DNA of 64,000 nt from Rhizorhapis suberifaciens (GCF_014200045.1 NZ_JACHOV010000001.1:62001-126000), one strand, 5' to 3'. Counted from the first letter of the stretch, positions 1 through 9,590 are shown. Translations and numbers: made by a program. Notes: generated by a model from the letters alone, not told the origin.

Positions 1-180
1 GCCTATCATGCCGATCCGCATTTGATGGCGGAGGGCTGGACGGAGGGGTGCAGCGAAGATGAACCGCAAAAAAGTCGGCATGTCGTTGATTATATTGCTG
101 GCATGACGGACCGCTTCGCTCTCTCACGCCATCGCGAAATCTTTGGAAGTTCAGACTTGCCGGAAGGTTTCGTGGTCTGA
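1..180 (+). CDS. dgt: dGTP triphosphohydrolase-like protein, C-terminal end (partial)
   Basis: An open frame enters from the left edge of the window and stops with TGA at 178-180, giving the last 59 residues of a protein. The tail contains RHVVDYIAGMTDRFAL followed by a short charged end, the usual C-terminus of the HD-domain deoxyguanosinetriphosphate triphosphohydrolase-like family (dGTP to deoxyguanosine plus triphosphate). The HD catalytic residues lie outside the window, so the assignment rests on the tail alone. It is read in the same direction as the glycine cleavage operon but is separated from it by the riboswitch leader. Confidence 0.75.
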   Translation, partial: AYHADPHLMAEGWTEGCSEDEPQKSRHVVDYIAGMTDRFALSRHREIFGSSDLPEGFVV

Positions 181-258
181 TTGTTACACTGCGACGATTG
201 ACAGTGCTGATCACCTAAGCGAAGAGTCTTATGTCGCCGCCCGGATTCGGGCGGATGG

Positions 259-460
259 CGATGCGGGAGAGATCCGATCCACCCCAAAAGGGAGGAAAGG
301 ACGCCGAAGGAGCAACCGCCCCGGAAACTCTCAGGCCACCGGACCGCATCGTCAAGAGGCACTCTGGAAAGCGGATGGCACAGGCCGTCCCACCGAAGGT
401 GTAAGCCGCGCGGGCTCCAACCCCGCCGGTCAAGCTCTCAGGTTTCGTGACAGAGGGGGT
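259..460 (+). ncRNA. Tandem glycine riboswitch
   Basis: Two glycine aptamers lie in tandem upstream of gcvT. The first has the conserved GCCGAAGGAGCAA segment (303-315) and ACTCTCAGG; the linker ACTCTGG at 361-367 opens the second, which has ACCGAAGGTGTAA and ends with GCTCTCAGG and GACAGAGGGGG (to 459). This arrangement is the classical cooperative glycine sensor that controls gcv genes. Downstream, CTCTGTCCCCTC (491-502) can pair with ACAGAGGGG at the 3' end of aptamer 2, just before the gcvT ribosome binding site, and is a possible expression platform. Confidence 0.93.
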
Positions 461-522
461 GATGGAGAAGGGCGCCAATGGTGCGTTCAGACTCTGTCCC
501 CTCAAATGGAGCGAAGCCGGAT

Positions 523-1662
523 ATGAGCGCTACTGATTTACACGACAACGATATCGAGATCGTCGACGCGCTTCTGCCCCTTGACGTGTGGCACCGGGCA
601 AATGGCGCACGCATGGTGAGCTTCGCCGGCTATACGATGCCGATCCAATATGAGGGCATCCTGGCCGAGCATCTTTGGACCCGCGAACATGCGGGGCTTT
701 TCGATGTCAGCCATATGGGGCAGCTCGTCTTTTCCGGCGAAGGTGCGGATATCGCCCTGGAAGCTTTGCTGCCGGGCGATGTGCAGGGCCTGAAAGAAGG
801 TCGCATCCGCTATTCGCTGCTGCTGGACGCCGACGGTGGAATTTTGGACGACCTGATGATCTCACGGCGCTCAGAGGATTTGTACATGGTCGTCAATGGG
901 GCGACCAAATGGGACGATATTGCCCATCTTCGTGAGCATTTGCCTGACGAAATCACGATCAATCATCTGGATGAGCAGGCTTTGCTCGCTCTTCAGGGGC
1001 CGCAAGCCGCCGCTGCGCTGTCGCGGCTTGTTGCTGGCGTCGAAAAGCTATTCTTCATGCAGGCAGGTCCGTTCCGCTGGCGCACCCATGATTTATGGAT
1101 CAGCCGCTCTGGCTATACTGGCGAAGACGGGTTTGAAATCAGCCTAACCGCTGAAGCCGCAGCCAATTTCGTTGATGAGTTGTGCAAAATGCCGGAGGTC
1201 AAGCCGATCGGCCTTGGTGCTCGGGACAGCCTTCGGCTTGAAGCTGGCCTGCCGCTCTATGGCCATGACCTTGATGAGAATGTTGATCCGATCAGCGCGG
1301 ATCTGGCCTTTGCTATTTCCAAACGGCGCCGCAGTGAAGGCGGTTTTCCCGGCGCGGACCGCATTCTGGAACTCTTGGCTTCTGGGACTTCGACAAGGCG
1401 CGTCGGCCTCCTCATCGATGGCCGTATGCCCGCCCGTGAAGGCGCGAAGGCGTTCATCGGTGCAAAGGAAGTGGGCCGCCTCACTTCCGGCGGCTTTGCC
1501 CCCAGCCTCGGGGCACCCATAGCAATGGCCTATATCGCTGCCGAACATGCCGCATTGGGCAGCAAGCTGGAACTGGAAGTGCGGGGCAAACGCCTTGCCG
1601 CCACGGTCACGGCGATGCCTTTTGTACCACACCGTTATCACCGCACCAGGGAGCTTAAATAA
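523..1662 (+). CDS. gcvT: Glycine cleavage system T protein (aminomethyltransferase)
   Basis: GcvT transfers the methylene group from aminomethyl-lipoyl GcvH to tetrahydrofolate and releases ammonia. The protein is 379 residues, normal for the family, with the N-terminal [23 protein letters not shown] stretch cut short here to its core FAGYTMP, and [10 protein letters not shown] and [13 protein letters not shown] in the folate-binding part. ATG 523 is preferred because GGAG stands at 508-511 and the predicted riboswitch expression platform lies just upstream; an in-frame ATG at 478 would put the start inside the platform. The TAA stop shares its last base with the gcvH ATG. Confidence 0.96.
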   Translation: MSATDLHDNDIEIVDALLPLDVWHRANGARMVSFAGYTMPIQYEGILAEHLWTREHAGLFDVSHMGQLVFSGEGADIALEALLPGDVQGLKEGRIRYSLLLDADGGILDDLMISRRSEDLYMVVNGATKWDDIAHLREHLPDEITINHLDEQALLALQGPQAAAALSRLVAGVEKLFFMQAGPFRWRTHDLWISRSGYTGEDGFEISLTAEAAANFVDELCKMPEVKPIGLGARDSLRLEAGLPLYGHDLDENVDPISADLAFAISKRRRSEGGFPGADRILELLASGTSTRRVGLLIDGRMPAREGAKAFIGAKEVGRLTSGGFAPSLGAPIAMAYIAAEHAALGSKLELEVRGKRLAATVTAMPFVPHRYHRTRELK

Positions 1663-2033
1663 TGAGCCGATATTTCACCGACGAACATGAGTGGGTCGAC
1701 GTCCAAGGGGAAATCGCTACCGTTGGCATCACCAATTACGCCCAAGGCCAATTGGGCGACATTGTGTTTGTGGATTTGCCAAACGAAGGCGCGACCTTCG
1801 ACAAGGGCGATGATGCCGCAGTCGTCGAATCGGTCAAGGCGGCATCCGATGTCTATGCCCCCCTGTCGGGCGAAGTCGTCGAGGTGAATGGCGCGCTTGA
1901 GGGCGAACCCGCCCTGGTCAACAGCGATGCGGAAGAGGACGGTTGGTTTTTCAAGCTGCGCCTCACCGATCCAGCGGAGTTGGATGGGCTGATGGATGAA
2001 GCCGCTTACAATAAATTTCTGAAGGATTTGTGA
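1662..2033 (+). CDS. gcvH: Glycine cleavage system H protein
   Basis: Small lipoyl carrier of the glycine cleavage complex, shuttling the aminomethyl group from the P to the T protein. The 123-residue length is typical. The lipoylation site is Lys59 within ESVKAASD, and the N-terminus has the usual TDEHEWV motif. The start codon overlaps the gcvT stop by one base, so the two are translationally coupled. It is controlled by the same glycine riboswitch. Confidence 0.98.
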   Translation: MSRYFTDEHEWVDVQGEIATVGITNYAQGQLGDIVFVDLPNEGATFDKGDDAAVVESVKAASDVYAPLSGEVVEVNGALEGEPALVNSDAEEDGWFFKLRLTDPAELDGLMDEAAYNKFLKDL

Positions 2034-2047
2034 TCGGAGAGCCCCTC

Positions 2048-3406
2048 ATGCGATACCTGCCACTCACCGATGCCGATCGACAGCAAATGCTTAAGCGGAT
2101 CGGAACCGCCTCCATCGGCGAACTATTTGCCGACGTCCCGATGGAAGCCCGCCTTGAGGAAGCCATTCCGGGCTTGCCGGATCACGCCAGCGAACTGGCT
2201 GTCGAACGTCATCTTTCCGGGCTCGCGCGTAGGAACATGGCGGCAGGAGAAGTGCCCTTCTTCCTTGGGGCCGGGGCATATCGTCATCACATTCCGGCGA
2301 GCGTCGATCACCTGATACAGCGTGGCGAGTTCCTCACCGCGTATACGCCTTACCAGCCGGAAATCGCGCAGGGGACGCTGCAGGTCCTGTTCGAGTTCCA
2401 GACCCAGGTAGCGCGTCTATTCGGCTGCGATGTGGCAAATGCCAGCATGTATGACGGCTCGACCGCCTGTTGGGAGGCCGTCGTCATGGCGGGACGGATC
2501 ACCAAACGGTCAAAGGCGGTGCTGTCGTCGGGGCTTCACCCGCATTATGTGTCCGTGGCGCAGACAATGGCCCGTTTTACCGGGGACGAAATCGTCCACT
2601 CCGCGCCGCGGCTGGAGGCGGAAACTGACGCCGCGAACCTCATTGAGGCGATTGACGGCCGCACAAGCTGCGTAGTCGTGCAATATCCGGATATATTAGG
2701 GCGGATTGCCGACTTGAGCGCTATTGCGGCTAAGGCGCACGCGGCGGGAGCGCTTCTGATCGCAGTGGTTACCGAGCCCGTCGCTCTTGGCGCGCTTACG
2801 CCTCCGGGCGAAATGGATGCCGATATCGTTGTTGGTGAGGGGCAGTCGATCGGGGTCGGCTTGCAGTTCGGCGGGCCCTATCTGGGCCTATTCGCAACCA
2901 AGCAGAAATTTGTGCGACAAATGCCGGGTCGGCTGTGCGGAGAGACGGTGGATGCGGAAGGAAAGCGCGGTTTCGTTCTGACGCTCTCCACTCGGGAACA
3001 GCATATTCGCCGCGAAAAGGCGACGTCCAACATCTGTACCAATAGCGGCCTTTGCGCGCTTGCCTTTTCCGTCCACATGACATTGCTGGGTGAGAAGGGA
3101 TTGAGGCAACTTGCCCTTTTGAATCATGGACTTGCAGTGGCGGCTGCGGAACGGCTTGGCAAAGTTCCCGGCGTTCGCCTTCTGAATGATGGCTTTTTCA
3201 ATGAATTCACCCTGCTGCTTGAAAAGGACGCCAGGTCGGTTGTGCGGCAACTTGCCGATCGAGATATTCTAGGGGGCGTGTCACTTGGCCGCCTGTTCCC
3301 GGATGCTTCCCAAATAGCACAGGGCCTGGTGATTGCCGTGACGGAAACCACCACCGCAGAAGATGTCGAGGCGCTGGCAGCGGCGCTTGAGGAGATTTTG
3401 GCATGA
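2048..3406 (+). CDS. gcvPA: Glycine dehydrogenase (decarboxylating) subunit 1
   Basis: N-terminal half of the two-subunit P protein that decarboxylates glycine with PLP. It is 452 residues and starts [14 protein letters not shown] 2048 has GGAG at 2036-2039, whereas the upstream GTG at 2030 has no good ribosome binding site and overlaps the gcvH end. Motifs include [14 protein letters not shown] and [10 protein letters not shown], both usual in GcvPA. Splitting of GcvP into two genes is common in alphaproteobacteria and Gram-positives. It overlaps gcvPB by four bases. Confidence 0.97.
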   Translation: MRYLPLTDADRQQMLKRIGTASIGELFADVPMEARLEEAIPGLPDHASELAVERHLSGLARRNMAAGEVPFFLGAGAYRHHIPASVDHLIQRGEFLTAYTPYQPEIAQGTLQVLFEFQTQVARLFGCDVANASMYDGSTACWEAVVMAGRITKRSKAVLSSGLHPHYVSVAQTMARFTGDEIVHSAPRLEAETDAANLIEAIDGRTSCVVVQYPDILGRIADLSAIAAKAHAAGALLIAVVTEPVALGALTPPGEMDADIVVGEGQSIGVGLQFGGPYLGLFATKQKFVRQMPGRLCGETVDAEGKRGFVLTLSTREQHIRREKATSNICTNSGLCALAFSVHMTLLGEKGLRQLALLNHGLAVAAAERLGKVPGVRLLNDGFFNEFTLLLEKDARSVVRQLADRDILGGVSLGRLFPDASQIAQGLVIAVTETTTAEDVEALAAALEEILA

Positions 3407-4968
3407 ACATGCTCAAAGAAGGCCGCCCTACGCGTCCAGCAGCGGCTGAGGCTGCGGGCCCCGCTACCTACACTGGCAACCGCGGCCTGATGCTGGAAGA
3501 GGCTTTGATATTTGAAATTGGGTCCAGTGAGACCACTGGCGTCGATTTTGCCGAGCCGCCAACGGTCGCACCCCGCCTGGGCGGTCTCGAACGCAGGCGG
3601 CCCATTGCGCTTCCTGGCCTTTCCGAGCAGGAAACTGTGCGCCACTATACCCGGCTAAGCCGTCAAAATTATGCTATCGATTTAGGGCTGTTCCCGCTCG
3701 GCTCGTGCACCATGAAGCATAATCCGCGCCTTAATGAAAAGGTGTCGCGGCTTCCAGGCTTTGCCGACCTCCATCCGCTTCAGCCGATCTCTACCGTGCA
3801 GGGCGCCCTGGCCGTCATCGATGAACTGGCGCATTGGTTGAAGACCCTGACCGGCATGGCGGCGGTAGCCATGAGCCCCAAGGCCGGAGCCCATGGCGAG
3901 CTTTGCGGGCTGCTGGCGATCCGTTCGGCGCTGGAAGCCAAAAATGATCCCCGCCCAGTCGTGCTGGTGCCGGAAAGCGCCCATGGCACCAATCCGGCGA
4001 CCGCGGCCTTTTGCGGTTACAAGGTGGAGGATATCCCGGCAAACAAGGAGGGCCGCGTCGATCTTGCGGCTTTGAAGGCCCGGCTCGGTTCCGATGTCGC
4101 GGCCGTCATGATTACCAATCCGAACACTTGCGGGCTGTTCGAAAAGGATATGAAGAATATCGCGGACGCAGCGCATGCGGCGGGCGCTTATGTCTATTGC
4201 GACGGCGCGAACTTCAACGCCATCGTGGGCAGGGTACGTCCCGGCGACCTGGGCATTGATGCCATGCACATCAATCTGCACAAGACCTTTTCCACGCCCC
4301 ATGGCGGCGGTGGTCCCGGCAGTGGTCCGGTTGTCTTCAGCGAAGCGCTCGCGCCCTTTGCCCCGCTGCCCTTCGTGGAGCGGACGGCGGATGGCTATCA
4401 ACTGATCGAAGAAGAAACGGCGGGCGATCATCATGCCGCCAGCTTTGGCCGCATGGTGGCCTTTCACGGTCAGATGGGTATGTTTACCCGCGCCCTTGCA
4501 TATATATTAAGTCACGGTGCCGATGGGCTGCGCCAAGTGAGTGGCGATGCGGTGCTCAACGCCAATTACATTTTGCGCTGCTTGGAGGACGTGCTCGATG
4601 CGCCCTTTGGGAACAGCGGTCCCTGCATGCATGAGGCGCTGTTCAGCGACAAGGGTTTTGCAGAGGGGTTCACCACATTGGACGTCGCCAAGGGCCTGAT
4701 CGACGAAGGGTTCCACCCGATGACCATGTATTTCCCGCTGGTGGTGCACGGCGCGATGCTCGTCGAACCCACAGAAACCGAAAGCAAGGGCGCTCTCGAT
4801 CAGTTCATTGCGGCTCTGCGAAGTGTGGCGGAGCGTGCCCGGGCTGGTGACCGGACCCTCCGTTCTGCACCTCATTACGCCCCCCGCCGCCGTCTGGATG
4901 AAACGCAAGCCGCAAGAAAGCCGGTATTGGTATGGGAGGAACCCAGCCTGCAAGAGGCGGCCGAATGA
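3403..4968 (+). CDS. gcvPB: Glycine dehydrogenase (decarboxylating) subunit 2
   Basis: C-terminal half of the split P protein, which carries the PLP cofactor. The Schiff-base lysine is about residue 294 in [16 protein letters not shown]. The protein is 521 residues, normal for GcvPB. Its ATGA start overlaps the gcvPA stop, which gives the 1:1 coupling expected for a heteromeric complex. Its stop overlaps the start of the next gene in the same way. Confidence 0.97.
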   Translation: MNMLKEGRPTRPAAAEAAGPATYTGNRGLMLEEALIFEIGSSETTGVDFAEPPTVAPRLGGLERRRPIALPGLSEQETVRHYTRLSRQNYAIDLGLFPLGSCTMKHNPRLNEKVSRLPGFADLHPLQPISTVQGALAVIDELAHWLKTLTGMAAVAMSPKAGAHGELCGLLAIRSALEAKNDPRPVVLVPESAHGTNPATAAFCGYKVEDIPANKEGRVDLAALKARLGSDVAAVMITNPNTCGLFEKDMKNIADAAHAAGAYVYCDGANFNAIVGRVRPGDLGIDAMHINLHKTFSTPHGGGGPGSGPVVFSEALAPFAPLPFVERTADGYQLIEEETAGDHHAASFGRMVAFHGQMGMFTRALAYILSHGADGLRQVSGDAVLNANYILRCLEDVLDAPFGNSGPCMHEALFSDKGFAEGFTTLDVAKGLIDEGFHPMTMYFPLVVHGAMLVEPTETESKGALDQFIAALRSVAERARAGDRTLRSAPHYAPRRRLDETQAARKPVLVWEEPSLQEAAE

Positions 4969-5609
4969 CGGACGCGCCTAAGCCCTGGCATCCGGCGGAT
5001 GTCGGGGAGCAAACCAAGCGTCATGCACCGGCAACCGTTCGCAACCGCGATGCTATTGCAGCGGTTTTAAAGGACGCGTTGCCAAGCAAGGGGATTGTTC
5101 TGGAATTGGCGAGCGGCAGCGGCGAGCATGTGGTTCACTTCGCCAATCTGTTTCCGTCATTGAGCTGGCAACCGAGTGACCCTGATCCAAATGCTTTGGG
5201 CTCTATCGCGGAATGGTCGCGGGAGGCGGGCCTGTCGAACATCCTGCCGCCATTGCCCATCGATGTTCGCGCTGAAGACTGGACCATTGGTCAAGTGGAT
5301 GCGATCCTTTGCATCAATATGGTTCATATCAGCCCATGGGAGGCAACCGTCGGTCTGATGCAGGGAGCAGGGCGTCTCCTGCCGGTGCAGGGTCTGCTTT
5401 ATCTATATGGACCCTATGTCCGCCCGGACGTGGAAACGGCGGCCAGCAACATTGCCTTCGATCAGTCGCTCAGGTCCCGCGACCCGGCCTGGGGTTTGCG
5501 CAACCTGGATGAAGTGAGGCAGCTGGCGTCAGCAAATGGCCTATTCCTGGACAAGCTGATCGACATGCCCGCGAATAATATTTCGTTGCTGTTCCGGAAG
5601 GCGGGTTAA
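4965..5609 (+). CDS. DUF938 family class I SAM-dependent methyltransferase-like protein
   Basis: A 214-residue protein of the DUF938 family. The SAM-binding motif I is visible as LELASGSGEH near residue 45, followed by the acidic motif SDPDPNA. The substrate of the family is not known. ATG 4965 overlaps the gcvPB TGA, so it is the last gene of the glycine cleavage operon and would follow the riboswitch. Whether it acts in one-carbon metabolism or simply rides on the operon cannot be told from sequence. Confidence 0.85.
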   Translation: MTDAPKPWHPADVGEQTKRHAPATVRNRDAIAAVLKDALPSKGIVLELASGSGEHVVHFANLFPSLSWQPSDPDPNALGSIAEWSREAGLSNILPPLPIDVRAEDWTIGQVDAILCINMVHISPWEATVGLMQGAGRLLPVQGLLYLYGPYVRPDVETAASNIAFDQSLRSRDPAWGLRNLDEVRQLASANGLFLDKLIDMPANNISLLFRKAG

Positions 5610-5627
5610 CCTGCGACACCCCTGGTT

Positions 5628-7241
5628 TCACTCAACCAGGCCGATCGCAATCCCGTATTCCCCCTTTTTTTCGTCATATTCCAGCGGTGCGCGAAGCTGG
5701 CGTGAAAGGCCGGTGAGGATGCGACCGAAGCGTTCGTCCAAATAGCGGGTCATCGTGGCCGAAGCGCGCAACGCGTCGGATTGGACACGCAGGATGGCGC
5801 GTTGCGCGTGCTTTCGTTGGCGGACCACTTCGCCCGAACGGACGGAAATCTTGAGCACTCCTTTGGGATCCACCAGCGTCGCCAACTCGACCAGCTCGGT
5901 AATCAGGAAGGCCACCGGAACGGCCACATCCTGACTGACATAAAGATGATCGCTGTGCACTTGAATGGCCATGTTGGGCGCATCATCCGGCATACTGGCG
6001 CGTAAGGAAACGGAAAGCTCCCCCACGAGAGATCGTATGCCGACGCCGCGATGCTCTTCCAACTCGGCATAATGATTGCGGTGGACCACTGAGAGCGCCT
6101 CTACGCGCCGCTGGATCGATGTATAGGCTTCGCCCGCCTCAGGCGTAGGGGCAGAGCGGCTATGAAGGTTGATAAGGCTAGCGATGATCTGAAGGTTGTT
6201 CTTCACCCGATGATGAACTTCGCGCGTAAGCCGGCGCTGGCGTTCGAGGCCCGCCGCCAGCTCTTCTTCGTGGTCGGCTACGGTCTGGGTAATCGCGCGG
6301 AAGGTGTGGCCGAGATCCCGGATCTCCTGTGCGGGCGTTGGCATCCGGCGCAGCGGCTCCAGAACTTGTCCCGGGCGATAATCGGACACCAGGCGGCGGA
6401 GCTGGATCAGCGGATGGATGAGCAGCCGGTTGACCACAAACCAGCCAATCGCGGCTGCTGCAAACCACATGAGCAGGGGCAGGAAGACCGACAGGCTCCG
6501 CGCTATGTCTACCGGTGGCTCCTTAACGCGCAGCAGCAAGGTTACGCCTGTTTCGCCAAGCGGTGCGGTAACCTGATCGAGTTCGTCGGTGCTGCGGGGC
6601 GGCAGGGTTCCGCCTACATCCAATATCCGGTTGCCCTTCTTCAAAAGGATACGGTAACTCTGCAAAGCCGTTTCCGGATTAGTGCGCCGTTCAAGGTGGG
6701 CAAGGCCGTAAACTGCTATAGCCACCATTTCGCCACCGGAACTCATCGTCCGCACGATCATCTGTTTTTGCGCTGGAAGGATGTCCGCCTGTTCCTCGCT
6801 GAAGCGGCTGGACTCAGGAATGGCAAGGCTGCTTTCACGGCGGGAATAGCAAAGTGGACTGCGGCTGCGTCGATCATAGATTACAAAGTCGACCCGTGTC
6901 CCGCCCCGGTTGCGCAATATCTCTCCAGCGCGCGCGCAGATATCGGTGCCGCTACGGTCGGCTACGAGTGAATTGACCACCAGCCGCAGCGCGGAGCGGT
7001 CGGCGGCTATGTCCGATACGAGGTGACGGGCGCTTTCATTCGCGGCAACGTTGAACAGGGCCGCCTTTTCCAGATCAGCCGTCCGGCTCGCTTGGAGCGA
7101 GGCGAACAACGCGATGAGGCCGAGCGGCAGCAGCGCGAGCGTCAGGATGAGGAATGTCTTTACACCGGTGGACAAGCGCGGGTCCGCAACAGGAAGCGTA
7201 GAGGTCCTGCCAGAGTGGAGAGTCGCCACGTCCGGCCCCAA
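5628..7241 (-). CDS. phyP: PhyP-type sensor histidine kinase/phosphatase of the general stress response
   Basis: A 537-residue membrane protein with two transmembrane helices (about residues 29-48 and 250-272) around a periplasmic sensor region, a HAMP-like linker, and a HisKA_2 dimerisation domain with the phospho-acceptor motif EVHHRVKNNLQ. The ATP-binding part is degenerate: where related kinases have ELVTNA the sequence reads ELVELA, so the N-box Asn is missing, and no DNGxG box is seen. PhyP of Sphingomonas is known as a negative regulator of PhyR that acts as a phosphatase, and the same role is inferred here. It is probably cotranscribed with nepR just upstream. The start is uncertain (TTG 7241 or GTG about 7229). 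Confidence 0.85.
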   Translation of the reverse strand: MGPDVATLHSGRTSTLPVADPRLSTGVKTFLILTLALLPLGLIALFASLQASRTADLEKAALFNVAANESARHLVSDIAADRSALRLVVNSLVADRSGTDICARAGEILRNRGGTRVDFVIYDRRSRSPLCYSRRESSLAIPESSRFSEEQADILPAQKQMIVRTMSSGGEMVAIAVYGLAHLERRTNPETALQSYRILLKKGNRILDVGGTLPPRSTDELDQVTAPLGETGVTLLLRVKEPPVDIARSLSVFLPLLMWFAAAAIGWFVVNRLLIHPLIQLRRLVSDYRPGQVLEPLRRMPTPAQEIRDLGHTFRAITQTVADHEEELAAGLERQRRLTREVHHRVKNNLQIIASLINLHSRSAPTPEAGEAYTSIQRRVEALSVVHRNHYAELEEHRGVGIRSLVGELSVSLRASMPDDAPNMAIQVHSDHLYVSQDVAVPVAFLITELVELATLVDPKGVLKISVRSGEVVRQRKHAQRAILRVQSDALRASATMTRYLDERFGRILTGLSRQLRAPLEYDEKKGEYGIAIGLVE

Positions 7242-7242
7242 C

Positions 7243-7446
7243 TCAGGTCAGTTTTTTAAGCAGATCTATCATCTCAGAGGGGATGTCTTCGTCTATTGTC
7301 TGCTGATAGACGGATCGCAAGGCACTGCCGACGTTACTATCCCCCAACCCCGGTTCTTTGGATCGGCCGTCGGACGCGGATCCCTTGCCCGGTGGCGTTC
7401 GATCCGAAGAGGGCGCACCACCATCGTTTTGGCTTTTGCCTTTCAT
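7243..7446 (-). CDS. nepR: NepR anti-sigma factor
   Basis: A small protein (67 residues from ATG 7446) whose C-terminal half carries the NepR signature: NVGSALRSVYQQ, then EDIPSEMIDLLKKL. NepR binds EcfG and blocks it until phosphorylated PhyR takes NepR away. The N-terminal part is low complexity and charged. Its stop lies next to the phyP start, so the two form an operon read away from phyR. The start is not firmly fixed; a longer form beginning at TTG or GTG codons between 7446 and 7500 is possible. An EcfG-like promoter sits about 150 bases upstream. Confidence 0.88.
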   Translation of the reverse strand: MKGKSQNDGGAPSSDRTPPGKGSASDGRSKEPGLGDSNVGSALRSVYQQTIDEDIPSEMIDLLKKLT

Positions 7447-7593
7447 ATCTGCAACCTGTCGCGGCCCTCGGTTCACAGAAGCCAATTCATTTCCCTTTTT
7501 CGGTATTAGCAATGTGCACGTGGTTAATTTCCCCGCTTCATTTTGCCTATAGCGTGGCCTCAGCGCAAATTGAATTTTCCAAACCGCTTGTGA

Positions 7594-7618
7594 AACATTT
7601 CGTTGTTTCATTTGTTCC
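7594..7618 (-). promoter_or_regulatory. Candidate EcfG promoter of nepR-phyP
   Basis: On the minus strand GGAAC (7618-7614) is followed after 16 bases by TGTT (7597-7594). This is the -35 element of the EcfG consensus with the right spacing and one mismatch in the -10 CGTT. It faces nepR, in keeping with the autoregulation usual for this locus. Confidence 0.55.
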
Positions 7619-7754
7619 GCAGTTGTCCGGTTTTTTAGGTTTGTTTGGGACGGGACAAAAGGGTGATCGTGGCGGGGATTGCAAACTTCCTTTCAGCGTT
7701 CCACCTTATGCGTCCCATCAGGGCCCCGTGCCATTTGTGGAGTTCCATCTGATC

Positions 7755-8552
7755 ATGTCGCTAGGCCAGCAGCTTCAACCTCATCTTCCTTTCCTTCGCC
7801 GATATAGCCGCGCCCTTACCGGTAGCCAGGCACATGGGGACGCCTATGTGCGGGCGACGCTTGAGGCGATCGTTGCCGCACCGGAGCAATTTCCGCGCGG
7901 CATTGACCCTCGCCTGGGCCTTTACCGCACGTTTCAGGTGATCTGGGGATCTGCCAATATGAGCGATCGTCCGGATCTACCCCAGGATATCGAAGGTCCG
8001 GAACAAGTGGCGAGAGCCAGGTTAGCCCGGATCACGCCATTGTCCCGCCAGGCCCTGCTGCTCACCGCTATGGAAGGGTTTACGCCGGAAGACGCCGCTT
8101 ATCTCATTGGATTGCCGGAGGCTGAAGTGAATGATCTGGTGCAGGACGCATTGCGTGAAATCGAGTCACAAACCAGGGCCAAGGTCCTGATCATTGAAGA
8201 TGAACCGATTATCGCAATGGACTTGGAAACCATCGTTCGGGATATGGGACACGAAGTGACGGCGGTCGCCGTGACCCGCGACGAAGCCGTTCGGGAAGCG
8301 ATGGCGGAACGGCCGGGCCTGGTGTTGGCCGACATTCAGCTTGCGGACGACAGCAGCGGGATTGACGCGGTCAAGGACATATTGGCGAAATTCTCGGTGC
8401 CGGTGATCTTCATTACCGCCTTTCCGGAACGCCTTTTGACCGGAGAACGGCCGGAACCGACCTTCCTCATTACCAAACCGTTCCAGCGATCCACGGTGAA
8501 AGCGGCGATTTCACAAGCTCTCTTTTTCGATGAGGCTACGGCCCCGGCCTGA
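7755..8552 (+). CDS. phyR: PhyR response regulator (anti-anti-sigma factor)
   Basis: PhyR is the switch of the alphaproteobacterial general stress response: when its receiver domain is phosphorylated, its sigma-like domain binds NepR and frees EcfG. The 265-residue protein has the ECF sigma-like domain first (residues about 1-135, with YSRALTGSQAHGDAYV) and a receiver domain after it (KVLIIEDEP, phospho-acceptor Asp193 in VLADIQL, conserved Lys in ITKPF). ATG 7755 is chosen because the sigma-like domain begins there; upstream in-frame codons would only add leader sequence. It is divergent from nepR. Confidence 0.96.
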   Translation: MSLGQQLQPHLPFLRRYSRALTGSQAHGDAYVRATLEAIVAAPEQFPRGIDPRLGLYRTFQVIWGSANMSDRPDLPQDIEGPEQVARARLARITPLSRQALLLTAMEGFTPEDAAYLIGLPEAEVNDLVQDALREIESQTRAKVLIIEDEPIIAMDLETIVRDMGHEVTAVAVTRDEAVREAMAERPGLVLADIQLADDSSGIDAVKDILAKFSVPVIFITAFPERLLTGERPEPTFLITKPFQRSTVKAAISQALFFDEATAPA

Positions 8553-8572
8553 TACAGCGCTGAACATCGTCC

Positions 8573-8597
8573 GGAACACTCCGGGCGGTTCCGCGTT
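8573..8597 (+). promoter_or_regulatory. EcfG promoter, perfect consensus
   Basis: GGAAC at 8573-8577 and CGTT at 8594-8597 are separated by exactly 16 bases, a perfect match to the EcfG consensus. It lies 21 bases after the phyR stop and points at the small membrane protein and ecfG, giving positive autoregulation of the sigma factor. Transcription should begin near 8604. Confidence 0.82.
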
Positions 8598-8628
8598 GGT
8601 CGCTGGCTACGTTACGGGAGAGATATCA

Positions 8629-8763
8629 TTGCAGGAACCCGGCCCCCATATCAGCAAGACCGATGCCAGGTCGGGAAGCACGCCGCACATAGTGCGATAT
8701 GTTTTGATGATTTCGCTCTTATTGGCGATAGTAGCGCTGATGGCTGTAGTCCTTATTTTTTAG
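8629..8763 (+). CDS. Small single-pass membrane protein between phyR and ecfG
   Basis: The favoured reading begins at TTG 8629, eight to nine bases after GGGAGAG (8617-8623), and encodes 44 residues: a polar N-terminus and one C-terminal hydrophobic helix (YVLMISLLLAIVALMAVVLIF cut to its last 20 residues). The same frame has an earlier ATG at 8530 that would overlap phyR and lie upstream of the EcfG promoter, so it could not be made from that transcript. I do not recognise a family. Its position suggests a stress-induced membrane peptide expressed together with ecfG; function is unknown. Confidence 0.65.
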   Translation: MQEPGPHISKTDARSGSTPHIVRYVLMISLLLAIVALMAVVLIF

Positions 8764-8871
8764 TGCGATCTCTTCACCCGGATCTGCCGGATCTGCGGGT
8801 AATGGGTTGGTAATTTTGAGGACTGAAGAAGGCGATGAAGTTGCTTTACAACACCGGCCGGGGGGTGTCTA

Positions 8872-9555
8872 ATGAGACCGCCAGAACAAGGGGGGAGCCC
8901 CATGGCCGATGATCAGTCGCCAGGCGTGCGGACCGACATGCCGGAAATTGCCGACGACCCAAAAGACCGCACGAGTCTTTCGGATACTGAATTCAAAAAG
9001 CAGTTGGCCGACGTGATTCCGCATCTGCGCGCCTTTGGCCGTTCCCTATCCGGCAATCGTGATGTTGCCGACGACCTGGTGCAGGAAACATTGCTCAAGG
9101 CATGGGCAGCCCGGGAGCGTTTTCAGGCCGGGACCAATATGCGCGCCTGGACCTTCATCATTCTGCGCAATTACTATCTATCGCAAATGCGGCGTTCCCG
9201 TTTCCGGGGGGAATGGGATGAATTGGCGGCGGACCGTCTGCTGGCGGCCCCAGCAGGACAGGATAAGCAGGTTGAATTGTCCGACATGCAACGGGCATTG
9301 ATGCAACTGCCTCAATCGCAGCGCGAAGCACTGATCCTGGTGGGAGCGGGCGGCTTTGCATATGAGGAGGCTGCCGAGATCTGCGAGGTTGCCGTTGGGA
9401 CTATCAAAAGTCGCGTTGCAAGAGGCAGGGCAGCGCTGGAGCAGATATTGGAAGACGGCGCGATCCCGTCCCGCCGTACGCAGATCAGCAGCGAGGGCGG
9501 AGCGCTTGAAGAAATAATGGATGACGTCGATCGCATGAGCCGGGGACGGCTATAA
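8872..9555 (+). CDS. ecfG: EcfG extracytoplasmic-function sigma factor
   Basis: Sigma factor of the general stress response. Region 2 is visible as AFGRSLSGNRDVADDLVQETLLKAW and NMRAWTFIILRN in shortened form DLVQETLLKAW and NMRAWTFIILRN; region 4 as LPQSQREALILVGAGGFAYEEAA with core QREALILVG and VGTIKSRVARGR. Length is 227 residues from ATG 8872 (GGGGG at 8860-8865) or 217 from ATG 8902 (GGGGGAG at 8891-8897); either start is possible. Together with PhyR, NepR and PhyP it completes the partner-switching module. It is convergent with a second NepR-like gene. Confidence 0.95.
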   Translation: MRPPEQGGSPMADDQSPGVRTDMPEIADDPKDRTSLSDTEFKKQLADVIPHLRAFGRSLSGNRDVADDLVQETLLKAWAARERFQAGTNMRAWTFIILRNYYLSQMRRSRFRGEWDELAADRLLAAPAGQDKQVELSDMQRALMQLPQSQREALILVGAGGFAYEEAAEICEVAVGTIKSRVARGRAALEQILEDGAIPSRRTQISSEGGALEEIMDDVDRMSRGRL

Positions 9556-9590
9556 AATAGCTGCATGCCGCATGCTTCATTTAGTCGAAG

